Part shown: one piece after another, positions 32,641 to 44,462 of the stretch
Layout: the number at the start of each line of letters is the position of its first letter
How positions within the stretch are numbered: the first letter of the stretch is position 1
DNA from: Pogostemon cablin
Taxonomy: Eukaryota > Streptophyta > Magnoliopsida > Lamiales > Lamiaceae
Reading direction: 5' to 3'
Assembly (NCBI GenBank): GCA_023678885.1
Contig: CM043005.1
Location: forward strand, 11,522,314-11,586,313
DNA length: 64,000 bases
The notes under the pieces: generated by a model
The model's database searches: none
Told to the model about the DNA's origin: nothing
The model's input: the letters and a program-made list of their open reading frames with translations, nothing else
Program-made: the position numbers and the translations under genes

Positions 32641-33269
32641 AAAGAAGACTGACTACGATCCTTAATGATGGCAATCGATTGATGAATACTTTGGTGCATG
32701 AAGTGATGCCAACAACGTGCTTGAGGAGAGGATGTTGGAGGTCTGTTTATGATCTGTATACTGCAGGGATGTATCAGGAGTTGCAACGGATTATAGATCA
32801 AGATCAACAAAGGTAGTAAGAGCCGCAGTAGCAGCAGCCTCATCGCGAAGAGCACGAGGAAGAGCATGATGAGATGCATGAGGAGGAGCCTATCCATCTG
32901 GGGATGGATATCCCGCAACAACATGAGATGCCACCACCACTATATCCAGCTCAGCCACAGCAGCAGTACTGGGGCGGTCCTGAAGAGTATTACAGGGAGT
33001 AGTTTAGGTTGATGAATGAGCACTTTACCAACCTGAACAACAATCAGAAAGAGACGAACTGCCAGCTGGGCTTGCTTACCGCTAGGTATGCCATGCTCGA
33101 TTTGATATATAACGCACTTCATGCTAACTACGTGGTAATGGATCAGAGATTAGGGGATTTGAATGATAATTATAAAGTTCTGGATAGGAAGGTGAATACC
33201 CTACAGAGAGACTTCGATGATTGGTGCAGGGGCGAAGATGATGATGATGATGATGCTCCGGAAGAGTAG
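32641..33269 (+). pseudogene. Athila-type copy B, third ORF (C-terminal part)
   Basis: Collinear with copy A 13480-13881: TTCLRR..CWRSVYDLYTAG matches TTCVRNRDWRMLVDMHMEG, followed by the same Gln/Glu/Pro-rich region with two stops near 32817. The last part (33009-33269, 86 codons) is a coiled-coil-like stretch (MNEHFTNLNNNQKETN, YVVMDQRLGDLNDNYKVLD) ending in an acidic run and a stop at 33267. It shows how copy A's ORF would have ended beyond the copia-1 insertion. Function unknown. Confidence 0.7.
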
Positions 33270-34640
33270 AGGGCGCCATGTTTTTCATCTTATATATTTC
33301 ATCTCATTCTCCTTCTCTTTTTCTCTTTACTGGATGGGTATTTGTTGTGTGAGTGGCATGTACATATATTGATATTCTGACTTGAGGTTGGATTGGTTGG
33401 TGATACTTGTTTTGATTGATATGTTGTTCTTTGCTAAGTATGTTGCATTCGTATTTTGCATGTGTTGATTTTGTTGATGAGAAGCATGTATAACTTGTTA
33501 AATATGTGGAGTTCATTGTGGAATTAATCTTGATTATATGCTTTGAGGAGTGCTTAGGAATCTATTACCCATGTGAGAATTTGAGCCTTATGAAATTATG
33601 CTACATCCATGCATGATAGTTTATTCTTGTGAGAATCATTCATATGATCGTATTCTAGAACTTAGCTTGGAGTCTTGTGTGAGACTTATGATTAATTAGT
33701 TATTAGGACATGATCTTAGGCCATCATTGTTTGTTTAAGTAACTTAGCTAAATTTTACCTTCCCTTGCATTGTATAAATCATTGGAAGCCTTGTTGAGCC
33801 TTTAAAAGCTTTTTCTTTGGCAAGCCTTGATAAAAAGCCTTATTCATCCTTTGCTTGAGCCTTGTTGAATACCCTATTCATTAGTAGAGAGTTGGGGTGA
33901 ATGAATGCTAGCTTGAATTTGAATAAAAGGAAGAAAATTTTGGTTGAGTGATATGAGGAAAAGAAAAGGATGGTTAAATCTTGTTTAGGGGTAGTGCCTT
34001 AAACCGGTACCCCGACTGCTTAGAAGGGTAGTGCCCGAAATTGGTACCCTTGTACCTTGAAGAAAGAAGAAATAAAGATGTTGATGCCAGCGTGAAGAAG
34101 GAAAAGTAGAATTTTAAAGATCATGAGAGTAAGATGGAGAAGATGAAGCTGTTTGTTGAAAAGCAAAAATTCCAAGGTAATTCTCTACTAGTGAATTAGT
34201 CACTTTATCTATATTTTCTTAACTTTACCAAAGAGCCAACATTACAACCTAAAAGCAAGTCCTTTGTGATCCTAGTAACAAGGTGATTATAACTTGATTT
34301 TTAAGACCCTTGCCAAGTTTATGATTACGCGGGAGTATGAATTGAAATTGAGCGTATATACTAACCCATTAAAGTGTACATCTTTTACACTTGAGAGCAA
34401 GAGTAAACACTTATCTTGTGAGCTAGATGACTTTGTACTCCGAAGTGTATTATAATTGAGTGATGTTTTGCATGAATGAAATATATGACGCGAGTGATAC
34501 TTGTTTTAAGTTGATGGAATTTCATGTGTAGGTATGTATTGTACTTGACTAGATGGACTTGTGAAATTTACACTTACTCTTATGGTTTGATTTTGTTGCC
34601 TCTGGACGAGCAACAAGTAAGTTTGGGGATTAATATTGTA
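33270..34640 (+). other. Athila-type copy B tail, non-coding
   Basis: No coding capacity. It has features shared with the tail at 35042-36348: the motif GTAGTGC...GGTACC at 33991 and 34028, GAGCCAACATTACAACC at 34232, and a terminal GGACGAGCAACAAGTAAG followed by a purine-rich TTTGGGGA at 34621-34629 in the position of a polypurine tract. No LTR follows this first tract. Confidence 0.6.
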
Positions 34641-34968
34641 CATTTTTACTAAGTTTGGAGAGGGGGGTGTGATGTACTTACCTTGTCTTATGAGCACCAA
34701 GGGTATAATTTTTTCTTTCATTGGATGTTTGTTTGTTAGGAGGCTGATTTTTTGCGGCGTATTAATATTTTAATCAGTGTCGGTACGTCAATTTTTTGCA
34801 ACTTACCTAATGTTTAGTGTATTGTGTTGGTGTGTCTAGTGTGTGGAGTCAATTAGATAGTCAATTGAGTCTTTCTTATAGTTCTCCTATATTATTATTT
34901 ATGAATCATGTGATGATGAGGTATGTTGAGCTTTGATGATAGAAAAAGGTACTAGAGTGGCAAGATGA
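34641..34968 (+). other. Second spacer-like segment similar to the copy A post-pol spacer
   Basis: AAGTTTGGAGAGGGGGG (34651-34667) and the following 240 bases match 11221-11470 of copy A (GTACTTACC, then a GCACCAAG...GTATAAT stretch). In copy A this segment lies between pol and the third ORF. Here it lies after a third-ORF tail, so the order is rearranged. Confidence 0.6.
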
Positions 34969-35041
34969 GTTCTACGCTGAGGCTTGACCTGATCGAGTTT
35001 GAACAACTCGAGGAGCTCATGCATACGTTGAAAGAGAAAAT
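34969..35041 (+). pseudogene. Possible first exon of a third-ORF-like gene
   Basis: ATG at 34967-34969, followed by about 24 open codons (MSSTLRLDLIEFEQLEELMH) ending at AG|GTACCC, a possible donor site. It sits where copy A has its five-codon first exon. No acceptor or second exon can be identified downstream. Low confidence. Confidence 0.3.
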
Positions 35042-36348
35042 CAGGTACCCTCGTTTTTGTATTCTAATTTTTATGTGCGCTTTTATTTCATGGAGCGGAA
35101 GGATTGAGATCTTTTTTTGGTGATTCACATGAGCTTATATTGTTGAATTGTGCTTAAAATTCATATGCTCTTGAAATTGATGAAGGAAGTGTACTTGAGT
35201 TATATTGTGGTATGAAGTTCTAGTGTACTTGTGGGATATTGCTTACCATGAAAAGTGCTCTGTTACTTGTTAAAAATCCATGTGAGATTTTGAGCCTTAT
35301 TGATCATGTTACATAATCACGTGATTTTTCTTTTTCTGGTGAGTATTGTTCTTGTGTGTGTATTCTAGAACTTGCCTCTTGTCTTACTTGAAACTACATG
35401 TGTGTTAGATGATGGGAGATGATTTTAGGCCATCCTTGAATTTATAAGTCACTTAGCCAAATAATTCCCTACCGAATGATGTTTATCCGTAGTTAGCCTC
35501 GTTGAGCCTAAAAACCTCTTTCTTTAGTAGCCTACGAGAAATAACCACTTTGAGCATCTGAATTTTTTGAGTCTTGATTGTCCTTCTAGAAGAGAATTAA
35601 TATTTTTTCAAAGTGCGTTGATGGAGTTTGTTAACAGTTTGGGAAGGAATAAAATTGGTGATGAAGCAGTGATTGAGTTTGAAAATGCATATAAGGAAAA
35701 GCATGGAGTAGTGCTTAAATCTAGTACACCATTGAACTAAACACCCTAGGGTAGTGCTTAAATCTAGTATCCTATGGAGGATGTGGGAGGTAGTGCTCGA
35801 AACTGGTACCTCGAGAGAAAAGAAAAAAAAGAGAAGGAAAGAATGTTGTGCTTGGAAAAAAGTGAAAGAGTTGAGGAGGATATGGTGCTTAATTGAAGTG
35901 AGTAAGAAGACTGAAAGATCATGATGGAATGCACACTTGATTGATCCTAGTTTTGAGTCACTTATCCATATATTTCCTACCTTAACCAAAGAGCCAACAT
36001 TACATCTAAAGAAAAGTCCTTTTTGATCCCATTGTCGAATCATACTTTTAGTAGCGGAGAGTTTGAATTGAAGTTGAGCGTAAACACCATAACCTATAAG
36101 TGTACATCTTCTTGAGTGCGAGTGATATATACTTCCCGTGAGAACATGTGAATGGAGCATTTGAATTGGTGGTGATTGTCTTAACTTGTATGCTATGAAT
36201 TGATTATTACATGTAATGAAAGTTGCATGACTTAAGTTGAGGACAATTGTATTTTGAATGGGGTATTTGTCATAATCCTTGTTTCCTTGCTAATTTTCTT
36301 ACTCTCTCTCTTTATTTTTATTTTGTTGCCTAGGGACGAACAATGGGT
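35042..36348 (+). other. Athila-type copy C tail, non-coding
   Basis: A diverged relative of the copy B tail: it shares a TATTCTAGAACTTG-like block, the AGGCCATC block, three copies of GTAGTGC...GTA-CC (35708, 35751, 35790), GAGCCAACATTACATC (35991) and the terminal GGACGAACAATGGGTAAG. It leads straight into a polypurine tract and LTR. The - strand ORF at 35597-36160 is a shadow. Confidence 0.6.
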
Positions 36349-36361
36349 AAGTTTGGGGGAT
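36349..36361 (+). other. Gypsy polypurine tract
   Basis: AAGTTTGGGGGAT directly before TGATGAG of the LTR. It has the usual form of Athila/Tat tracts. Confidence 0.8.
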
Positions 36362-38234
36362 TGATGAGAGTGAAAATAAGTGTGTTTGAGTGTCCAATTT
36401 AACATCTTTTGATGGGAATTATTGTTATATATTAGCACAAGTGTCTTATATTTGATATATGTGAGAAAAAGTTGAGTTTGAGGTGTTTTATTGTGTTTTA
36501 GGTGGAAAAATGATCAAAAGTGCAAAGTTGGGGAAGTGCAACTTGTGTAGGAATGCTGAAAAATACACGTTCAACTTGTGTAATTTTTCTGTATTTGTGT
36601 GGAGCTCAAAATGAAAAGTGAGATATATGGTTGGAAAGCCACAGAAGAGAGGATTGTTTTGGCGTAAAGAACACTTCAATCGAAATCCAAACGAGAAAGT
36701 TATGATCAAAATGGTGACGTCGCGCAAGCTGTGCCAAATAGAACGGCTGTGCCACTTTGCATGACTTTTTATACATTCAAAATTTGTATTTTTTGTAAGT
36801 TCTTCATATCCATAGAAAGCCAAGGATAAGAGAATCGCGTGAGCATAAGAATCACTCAAATCGGAGCTCGTATATGGAAGTTATGCACGAAACAGTGAGA
36901 CTGTGCAAGCTGGTTCGACCACGACACGAGTGGTTCGACTGCTGGTTCGGGTCGAACCATAAGCCTGAAAGTGTGTTAAATCACCGATTTGATTCGACCA
37001 TAGTTCGACCAAGCCCATAGGTCAAACCAAATGCCTAGGACAGCTCCAAATCCATATTTTTACACCCCTAGTGCGTATTTATGCATATTTTCATCTTAAA
37101 AAGTCCATCCCAGGTCCATAAGGAGAGCTTACAAGTATAAAAGAGGATTGTAGATCACACCAAGGAGGAGAACAACAACATAATCATCCTACACCCCACA
37201 AGGAGGGATCACCCCCAACCAACATCCACATCCTTTCCTCCATCCATCCATCACTTTGAAGATTCATTTGTGGAATCAAGAGGATAACCAAGATTAGGAT
37301 TCAAGACAGAGAAGGACGCGACGGCTTCCACATCTAGGGTTTCCTTCATTTCCTAATTTATCTTATATTTTCTGGACATATGGGTAAGATCTATCCAACC
37401 CCCATGATTGTTCTTTGCAACATCATGGGCTAGAACCATTACCCATGAACTTCCGTGTGTATACTCCTTAAAACACTACTTGTGATTTATTTTATATAAG
37501 ACTATGCATTTTTAATTCATACTCAGAGTTGTTTTGTACATCATTAATTGTTATGTAGAGCCTGAATACATGTCTTGATTATTAATTGAGTGCGTTCACT
37601 GCTGAGCAGGATTACACGTTATGATTCTAAGTGAGGGAACTCCGAAGTCTCATTAGAACTATCTTATATAAATATTTGTTAATTGAATATGATTCGAGTT
37701 AATAAGTAGGACAAAGAGAATAACTTCATAGTACCTATAAAGGAAGATCATATCGGGTTAGAATACTAAGTGCACGGGAAATAATTGATACTGATAGTAC
37801 CTAAAAAGGAGGGGTGAATTATATCTCTTGCTCCAAGGATATTCACACGTGTCACACGCTTATTTACTTGTGTCTATAGAGTAGATTTGCATGGCTTAGT
37901 GATGCGTTCATATTCCACAAGGCAGAGTCGGACATTGATACAGAAGGGAAATTAATAAGTAAAACTGGATGGCCCAAAGGACTACCTATCTTCTCACTTA
38001 TTCACGTTCGTTCAATCTCTCCTGTTTATTTATTTTAATTGCTCTTTTAATTGTTTATTTATTGGTTACTTATTCACACAACTATTTTGCCATAATAGTC
38101 TTAATAAGTTAGAATATAATCAAATTGATAATAATATGTCCTTTGGGTTCGATAATACCTGGCCGCTTATCAAAGCTACAATAGCATCCTTCACACTTGG
38201 GAATTAATATTGTGTGTTGAGAAAATGCTCATCA
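36362..38234 (+). repeat. Complete gypsy (Athila/Tat-type) LTR
   Basis: 1873 bp bounded by perfect 7-bp inverted ends TGATGAG and CTCATCA, with a polypurine tract on its left and a tRNA-Asp primer site on its right. It contains GGTTCGACCACG-type motifs (36909-37025), a TATAAAA box at 37136 and a GCCATAATAGTC-like U5 stretch. No second copy lies in the window. It has no significant open frame. Confidence 0.9.
37136..37142 (+). promoter_or_regulatory. Putative TATA box of the gypsy LTR
   Basis: TATAAAA in AGTATAAAAGAGG, followed within 60 bases by a C/A-rich stretch, the usual look of an Athila LTR promoter. Transcription would begin about 30 bases downstream. Confidence 0.55.
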
Positions 38235-38240
38235 AGTACT

Positions 38241-38258
38241 TGGCGCCGTTGCCGGGGA
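38241..38258 (+). other. Gypsy primer binding site (tRNA-Asp)
   Basis: TGGCGCCGTTGCCGGGGA, an 18-base match to the complement of the 3' end of plant tRNA-Asp(GTC), six bases after the LTR. This primer is typical of the Athila/Tat branch. Confidence 0.92.
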
Positions 38259-38757
38259 CGACATTAATTATTTGTGATACCCGAGCTTCTCACTACTCAT
38301 GTGTCAATATAATTTAATTTGTGTTATGTGAATTTTTATTATAATGTGATAATTACGTGATGATTATGTGGTAATTATTTATACATGTTATTTGTCTGTA
38401 TTTTTATTCGATACACCTGTGATAATTATAGTGACATATTATTATTATGTAATAATTATGTGACAATTATGTGGTAATTGTCTTTATATTTTATTAATCT
38501 TTGTATTTTTATTTGACACATCCGTGATAATAATAGTGACAATATGTGAATATATGTGTGCATAAATATTTACGTGCATTAATTTGAATATATATAATTA
38601 AATTGTTTTATTTGTATAAAGATACTATTCCTTAATTATTAAGTATCACACGTGTTTTCATAATAATAATAGTGGTGAGAAAATATACACGTATATGTAT
38701 TAATTTATAAATGTATTATGTCTTAGTTATTAAGTATTGCACGTATATTTGTAATAG

Positions 38758-38790
<33 letters not shown>

Positions 38791-40230
38791 GGAGATAAAT
38801 AGTAGGGGGATAAGTTTTGTTTGTGGTGATTACCCACCTACGTGGCAATTACCTCATTTGAGATAGAAAGTAGGAGACGTGTAATGTTTAAAAAAAAATC
38901 TACTTACTAAATGTAGTAACTTACTATATAAATAGTAAGTAGTTGATAAGGTTGATAAGGGCCGACTTACCTCAAACTTGGCCATTTATATAAACCCTTT
39001 AAAGGGTTGATTTGTGAGAAGCATCAGTGGCTGCATGCGAAAAAAAAAGGAGAGAGAAAGAGAGTGAAGGAGAGAGGAGAGAGGAGAGAGGAGAGAAAAG
39101 GAAGGAAGAAAAAGGGTGTGTCAGAACGGGAAGGAAGGGATTAATTATCATTTTTCACTTGGTGTATATTATTGTGGGATTTCAAGTAGTAAATGTCCAA
39201 TTACAATGCATAAACATATTGTGTGTGAATTATTTGTGATTATTTGGTGAATATTATCTTGTGAATTATTTATGATTAATTTGGAATATAAGTGGTAAAC
39301 TTATATGTTTAAAGTAAGTAGAAGTCCAACTACAATGCATAAATATGCTGTTTGTGAATTATTTGTGATTAATATGTGATAATTATGTTATGGATTATTT
39401 GTGATTAATTTAATTACGTTATGAATTATTTGGGATTAATTTGTGATACAAGCTATGGGTTTATGTGATTTGGGGAAAGTATGGTTCGTATTCAACAATA
39501 TTATTTATAAATTATTTGTGATAAATTTGCAACACAAGTTGTGGATTTATGTGATTTGAAATAATATCATTGTCCTATATAGATTTGTGTTAACAAAAAT
39601 TGTTGAATATAAAGCTGTATGATTTGAGAAGATATTATTTATAAGGATCTGTGTGATTCGAGATGAAGTTGTTATTCTAAAAAGGGATCGTGTGATCCAA
39701 GGTGAAGTTGTTATTCTATAAATGGACTTATGTGATTGGGGTGAAGTTGTTTTTTCAGAAGTGAATTTGTGTGAATTGAAGTTAAGTTGTTGCTTTATTG
39801 TGATTAAATGTTGATATTGATGTCGTAAATTGTTTATGATGCATATTTAATTGCCCTAGTTGCATACCATACATAATCATGAAAAGTGTTTTCCCCAAAA
39901 TTAATAAGATACTAATGGTGTGTGCGGCCACTATATATGCATCTTTGCCAGGGTTTGGAAAAATCATTCCCGAACTTTATTCAAGGTTCGAAAAAAATCG
40001 TTCCCAAAAGTTTATTCGGGGTTTGGAAAAATTATCCCCAATACTCTATCAGGGTTTGGAAAAATATTCCCGGCACTATATTCAGGGATTAAAAAAATCG
40101 ATCCGACACTCTGTGTGTCTATTGAGCTCATTTGGGGTGCATATCATAAGTGTGTCGTGGGGATCCCGCAACGTGAATAGTTTTCAAAATAAAAGAGACC
40201 AACTAGAAAAATTAAGAAATAGGTGATAGA
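38259..40230 (+). other. Gypsy 5' leader, gene-free
   Basis: A/T-rich sequence (38280-38800) with an (ATA)n run at 38757-38787, then a purine run (39037-39118, GAGAGAGAAAGAGAGTGAAG and similar), then further A/T-rich sequence and a 33-34 bp tandem array (39950-40116). No gag is found: the element appears cut off before it reaches gag. The ORFs at 39027-39239 and 39879-40226 are products of the simple repeats. Confidence 0.6.
39950..40116 (+). repeat. 33-34 bp tandem repeat, five units
   Basis: Units AGGGTTTGGAAAAATCATTC and variants start at 39950, 39984, 40018, 40051 and 40084. It sits at the end of the gypsy leader. Confidence 0.85.
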
Positions 40231-40539
40231 AAAATAAATGCATTTTCATGCACTATCATGCATGATTTCTACTTAATGAGATTTTTGTCTCACTAGTTTA
40301 TGCATTGTAGGTGAGCTTATTGATGATTGAGTATGTGGTGTGTTGTCCAAGCTGTGGAGCTCCTTCAGGGTTTTGATCGGATGTACATAGATGACGACAT
40401 GTTGGGCTAGGCCATGGGTTTATTTTGTTTTCACTGATGTTTTGTTATGTAATATAATAAGTATTGTTACAAGTTTGTGTGGATTAATGTGGTGTCAGAA
40501 ACTGCTAACGTACGTATGACAGACTATGATTTCTGTAAG
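40231..40539. other. Unassigned junction segment between gypsy leader and copia-4
   Basis: No open frame and no clear similarity to other parts of the window. It includes CATGCACTATCATGCATG, an imperfect palindrome, near 40245. The boundary to copia-4 is approximate. Confidence 0.3.
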
Positions 40540-41379
40540 ACACACAAACTTGGGTAACGTACTTAATATCAAATAATGGTATACACTTAGGTGCAATTAA
40601 TATGTATCCTCCCTAACGGAGTCACTGTTATTAAATTGCACGGCTAAAGGACAACCGACTGTTAATCATTGAGTCATAAGGTTAATTATGACGCATGGAA
40701 TTAATGGCTAAACCCTTCTCTTGCAAATGTTAGGATTTGTATACGTCCACACTAACGTGGCATGCAAATTCACAGTGCTTGAGATGTCGGTGAATTTATT
40801 TTATATTGTTTATTGAGGGAATCAATATAAAATTTAAATTCGAAGAGTTTGATCGTCGTATTTATTTACTTGATTCTCTGAATTTTCGAATAGTTTATTT
40901 CACTTATTGTTAACTAAAAGAAAATATATTTACTTGTCCAAAATATATGATTAAAAAAGAATCTTGGTTTTAATTCTTACTGCTTAGAAAAATTAGAATG
41001 TGTTCTTACTTTGGATGCCTTCTGATGCCTATTTAAATATTTAGTGAAGAGGTGAGAGGTTCATAGAAATATGATGTTCTCATGCGACTCTTCGCATACT
41101 TGAGTAAGTTAGAAAGGCAAGAGGTCATGATTAACTTGATGAATAAATTGAAAATACTTGGAATAGAAATTGAAGGGGAAACCTAGCTAAATTTATTTTC
41201 ATAGTTTGCCTTAAAGTTTTGAGCAAGTTTCACCTGAATTACAAAAGATTATATACGGTGGGAAACTTCTGATAAAACATGTGGCGAAGAAAAACCAATT
41301 TCATCAAGATGTGAACAAGGTTAGTTTCTTATTCACTAGTTGTTGAAGCATGATTAATAATGGCATCTCCTGACACGTT

Positions 41380-42700
41380 GTGTGAAGATACCAGAATCTC
41401 TAAATGTCTACAACTAAGTGAGGATGAGATTACTAAGTACATGGGTAAAGCTACAAGAGTAGTGGCTGTTGCAGTGGGAGTTGTTTATTTATCTTATGAT
41501 ATGAATGAACATTTGATTAAGAGAAATTGACTTTATGTACGTTTTCATAGAAAAAAATTCATTTCGGTTTCTATGAATTTACGGATGGATACTCTATTTC
41601 ATTTAAATAACATGATCATTATAATGAAGGATGTAGCTATAATTTGTTATGGTATATTAGTGACAATTTTACACTCTTAAATCGTGTTTATTCCACGGAT
41701 GCAACAAATAGTAATTAACAATGCATTTTCTAATATTAGTAAGAGAAAGGAATCTTCGGAGATGAACTAAACATACTTTTGGCATCTAAGACTAGATCAT
41801 TTTACTTAAGTATGATTCGAAAGTTGATAGCCGATGGACCCTGAGGTTTGTTGGAAGTGGAAACTATCGAACTTGTGAGTCTTACTTGGAAGTGAAAATG
41901 ATTAATTGCCTATACAAGGCAAAGGGGTATATAGCCATGAAAAGATATGTTGGAAATGGTTCATTCTGATTTAAGTGATCCTAAGATTATCCTGGCGAGA
42001 GGTGATTATTAATATTCATCATTTTATTTGACAATTATTCTAGAAACAAGATATATTTATTTGATGCACTGCAAGTCTAAGTACTTTGGTTAATTCAAGG
42101 AGTATATGGATGATGCGGTGAGGCGTCATGGAAAATATATCAAGTCATTGCGATTTAATCATGGTGGCGAGCACTTCTTAGGATAGTTAGGAGCTATTAA
42201 TCAGAGGATGAGATGTAATCTTAATTAGATATACCGAGCATACCCCAGCTGGAAGGTTTGACGGAAAGAAGGAATATGGCTCTTATGGAAATGGTTAGAT
42301 GAATGATGAATTATTTGGAATTACTAAATTTATTTTATGAGTATGCCATGGAAATAGCATGACATATGAGTTTGTCTGTTCGTGGGATATCCTAGAAAAA
42401 TGAAGGGTGATTTATTTAATAGTCCAAAAGATCAGAAAGTGATTATTAACATGAACACTAGGTTTTTGGAAAGGACTATGTAATAAATTACAAATCCATG
42501 TGTAAGTTGCTCTAAAGGTGTGAGAAGGGACACACAAATTTAAGTACCAAGACTACAAGAGGATATACCATAAGTAAACTGTATCGCGTGTCACATCTGA
42601 TACACAATTGCATGTAGTGCCTTTGTCGTAGTGGGAGGATTATTTTACAACACGATAGATTTATGTTTTGGGAGAGTCGTGAGACTTGGTCCCTAGTAAA
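41380..42700 (+). pseudogene. Copia-4 protease and integrase remnants
   Basis: The protease-integrase linker (VAVAVGVVYLS-like, NLISVSM-like) is at 41440-41720, followed by the integrase core (41780-42280) and C-terminal region (42300-42480, MNYLELLNLFYEYA-like and FVGYPRKMKGDLF-like). Frames change often. This copy shows the segment missing at the copia-2 and copia-1 deletions. Confidence 0.7.
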
Positions 42701-42839
42701 CATGAAATCGGCCCATGGACACAACAAAGCACTACGTGATCGAAATGCGGCTTCTTAGCAAGTTGCAATGGATTCAAAATCATCTCTGGGAGCTTGTAGA
42801 ACCATCAAATGGTGTAAAAGCCATTAGATGTGTGGCTCT

Positions 42840-44139
42840 ACAAAATTAAAAGAGGATCGATCACATTATGTCGATCTGAATTCTTTTATTTGTTGCTGCT
42901 CATATTAAATATGAGATACAGTAAATAGATGTCAAGACAGAATTCCTGAATGGAAGCCTTGAGGAAAACATCTATGTATAGCAACCAGAATAATTCATTG
43001 CATAGAGCTAAGAGCGTTTTGAGTGTAAGCTTAAAAGTATCCATCAATAGACTAAAGCAAGCTTCAAAATCATGTAACATCCGTTTTGATAAGAAAATCC
43101 AGTCATATGGATTTAATCAATGCTCGGATGGGTTTTGTGTATTGAAAAGAGCGACAGAAACGTGGTGGTATTTCTTGTAGGTACGTAGATGGTATCTTGC
43201 TCATTGGAGACAATGACAGAGTATTTTCTGGTGTATGAGTATGGTTAATAAAGAAGTATGAAATGAAGGATTTGAGAGATGCAAAATATATCCTTGCGAT
43301 CATGGTAATAAAGATCACAAGATAGGATATTGTGCTTATTTCGAGCTCCATGTAATTGATAAAATCCTTACTCATTTTAGCATGTGACTTTATCTAAGGA
43401 TTTGTGTCTTAGGACACGAAATAAGATAAAATAGATAAATGCGGTTCCCTGTGCTTCGGCAATAAGGAAGCTTAATCTATGGAATGCTATGCACGAGATT
43501 GGATATCTGTTTTGCCTAAGGCATAATCAGTGGTTATCAAGGTAACTCGGAACAAGAATATTGAATTATCATAGGACATATTTGTAGTGCTAGAAGAGGA
43601 CTGGAAATTATATGTAAGCTTACCAGAATAATTCATTACTTCTTAACAGTTACTTAGATTCAATTTTTCAAATCATGGGGATAGCAGTAAATCCACCTCA
43701 AGGTTATATGTTTAGTGGAAGTTGAGCCATATTATGGAGGAGTGTTATATAGAAATATATTTTGGTCTCCACCATGGAAAAATGATAATATTGGAGCCTT
43801 GTGGCAGCCAAGGTATCTGTATGGTTCTAGAAACATTGTAATGGTCTTAGATGTGATTCTGAGTTTGTCCAAGGTTATCATATTTTATTATGATAATAAT
43901 GGTGTAGTAGCAAACTTGAAGGAATCACGAGCCCATAAGGGAATTGAACACATTGAGAGCAAGTACTACCTGATACGAGAAATTATATGATGAGGGAAAG
44001 GTTGTTGTTGCCTAAATTGCATCGAATGATAACCTAGTAATCCATTTACAAGGGCCTTAAGGCGAAGCTTTTAATGGTCAAGTAGTGGGAGTGAGAATCA
44101 GATGTATGGCAGCAAATATGGCAGCATAGTCTTTTAGTA
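42840..44139 (+). pseudogene. Copia-4 RT and RNase H remnants
   Basis: RT pieces: IYV-like at about 42970, VVFLV then YVDG at 43182-43193 (catalytic YVDD lost), LIGDND. The RNase H part 43715-43990 is open for 91 codons with ILSLSKVIIFYYDNNG and NLKESRAHKGIEHIESKYYL. It ends at the polypurine tract. Confidence 0.75.
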
Positions 44140-44462
44140 TAAGAGGGAGAGTGTTGGATTATATACTAAAAGTCTAGCTTTTTGTATGAACAATGATTAG
44201 ACAATATTTGAAATAAGAATCATGTGATCAAACGTTTACAATTATCTATCATTGCAGAAGTCCATTTACTTTACATTGTAGATAATATGGTGTGCAGCGT
44301 CACACGGAATATCATATTATTGGCTCCTTATAAAGTATAAACAGATGTTCACAGTCGAGATAGACGGGGACTATCTATCGGTATGGTTGTAGTGTGATTT
44401 AGCGTTAGTCTATCTTGACTGTAAAATTGCACTAGTGTACTTTGTGTGTATTGAGCAGGACC
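44140..44462 (+). repeat. Copia-4 polypurine tract and truncated 3' LTR
   Basis: TAAGAGGGAGAG (44140-44151), then an LTR starting TGTTGGATTA at 44152. Similarity to the other LTRs runs to GTATTGAGCAGGACC at 44462 and then stops; satellite begins at the next base. Confidence 0.85.

Larger units (their letters stand above)
40540..44462 (+). mobile_element. Copia-4, Tork/Angela-like copia truncated at both ends
   Basis: Collinear with copia-2 from its leader (about 27880) to the first 311 bp of the 3' LTR. The 5' LTR, primer site and repeat-rich leader are missing, and the 3' LTR ends abruptly at 44462 against satellite DNA. Unlike copia-1 and copia-2 it keeps the integrase core region. No open frame exceeds 115 codons. 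Confidence 0.87.

Noticed and set aside
32633..32642. TTCTTAGAA at the right end of LINE-2, matching 23357-23365, read as a target duplication
   Set aside because: The LINE is cut in mid-RT without poly(A) at this end, and the left match is fully explained by the LINE-2i duplication. The match is probably chance.
35597..36160. 187-codon - strand ORF
   Set aside because: Lies opposite the non-coding Athila tail; the peptide is low in recognisable structure and is not conserved in tail B.
38241..38258. tRNA-Asp-like 18-mer as part of a tRNA gene
   Set aside because: Only the 3' end complement is present, six bases after an LTR end. It is a primer binding site.
39879..40226. 115-codon ORF at the end of the gypsy leader
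   Set aside because: Overlaps the 33-34 bp tandem repeat; the peptide merely repeats the unit and has no recognisable domain.
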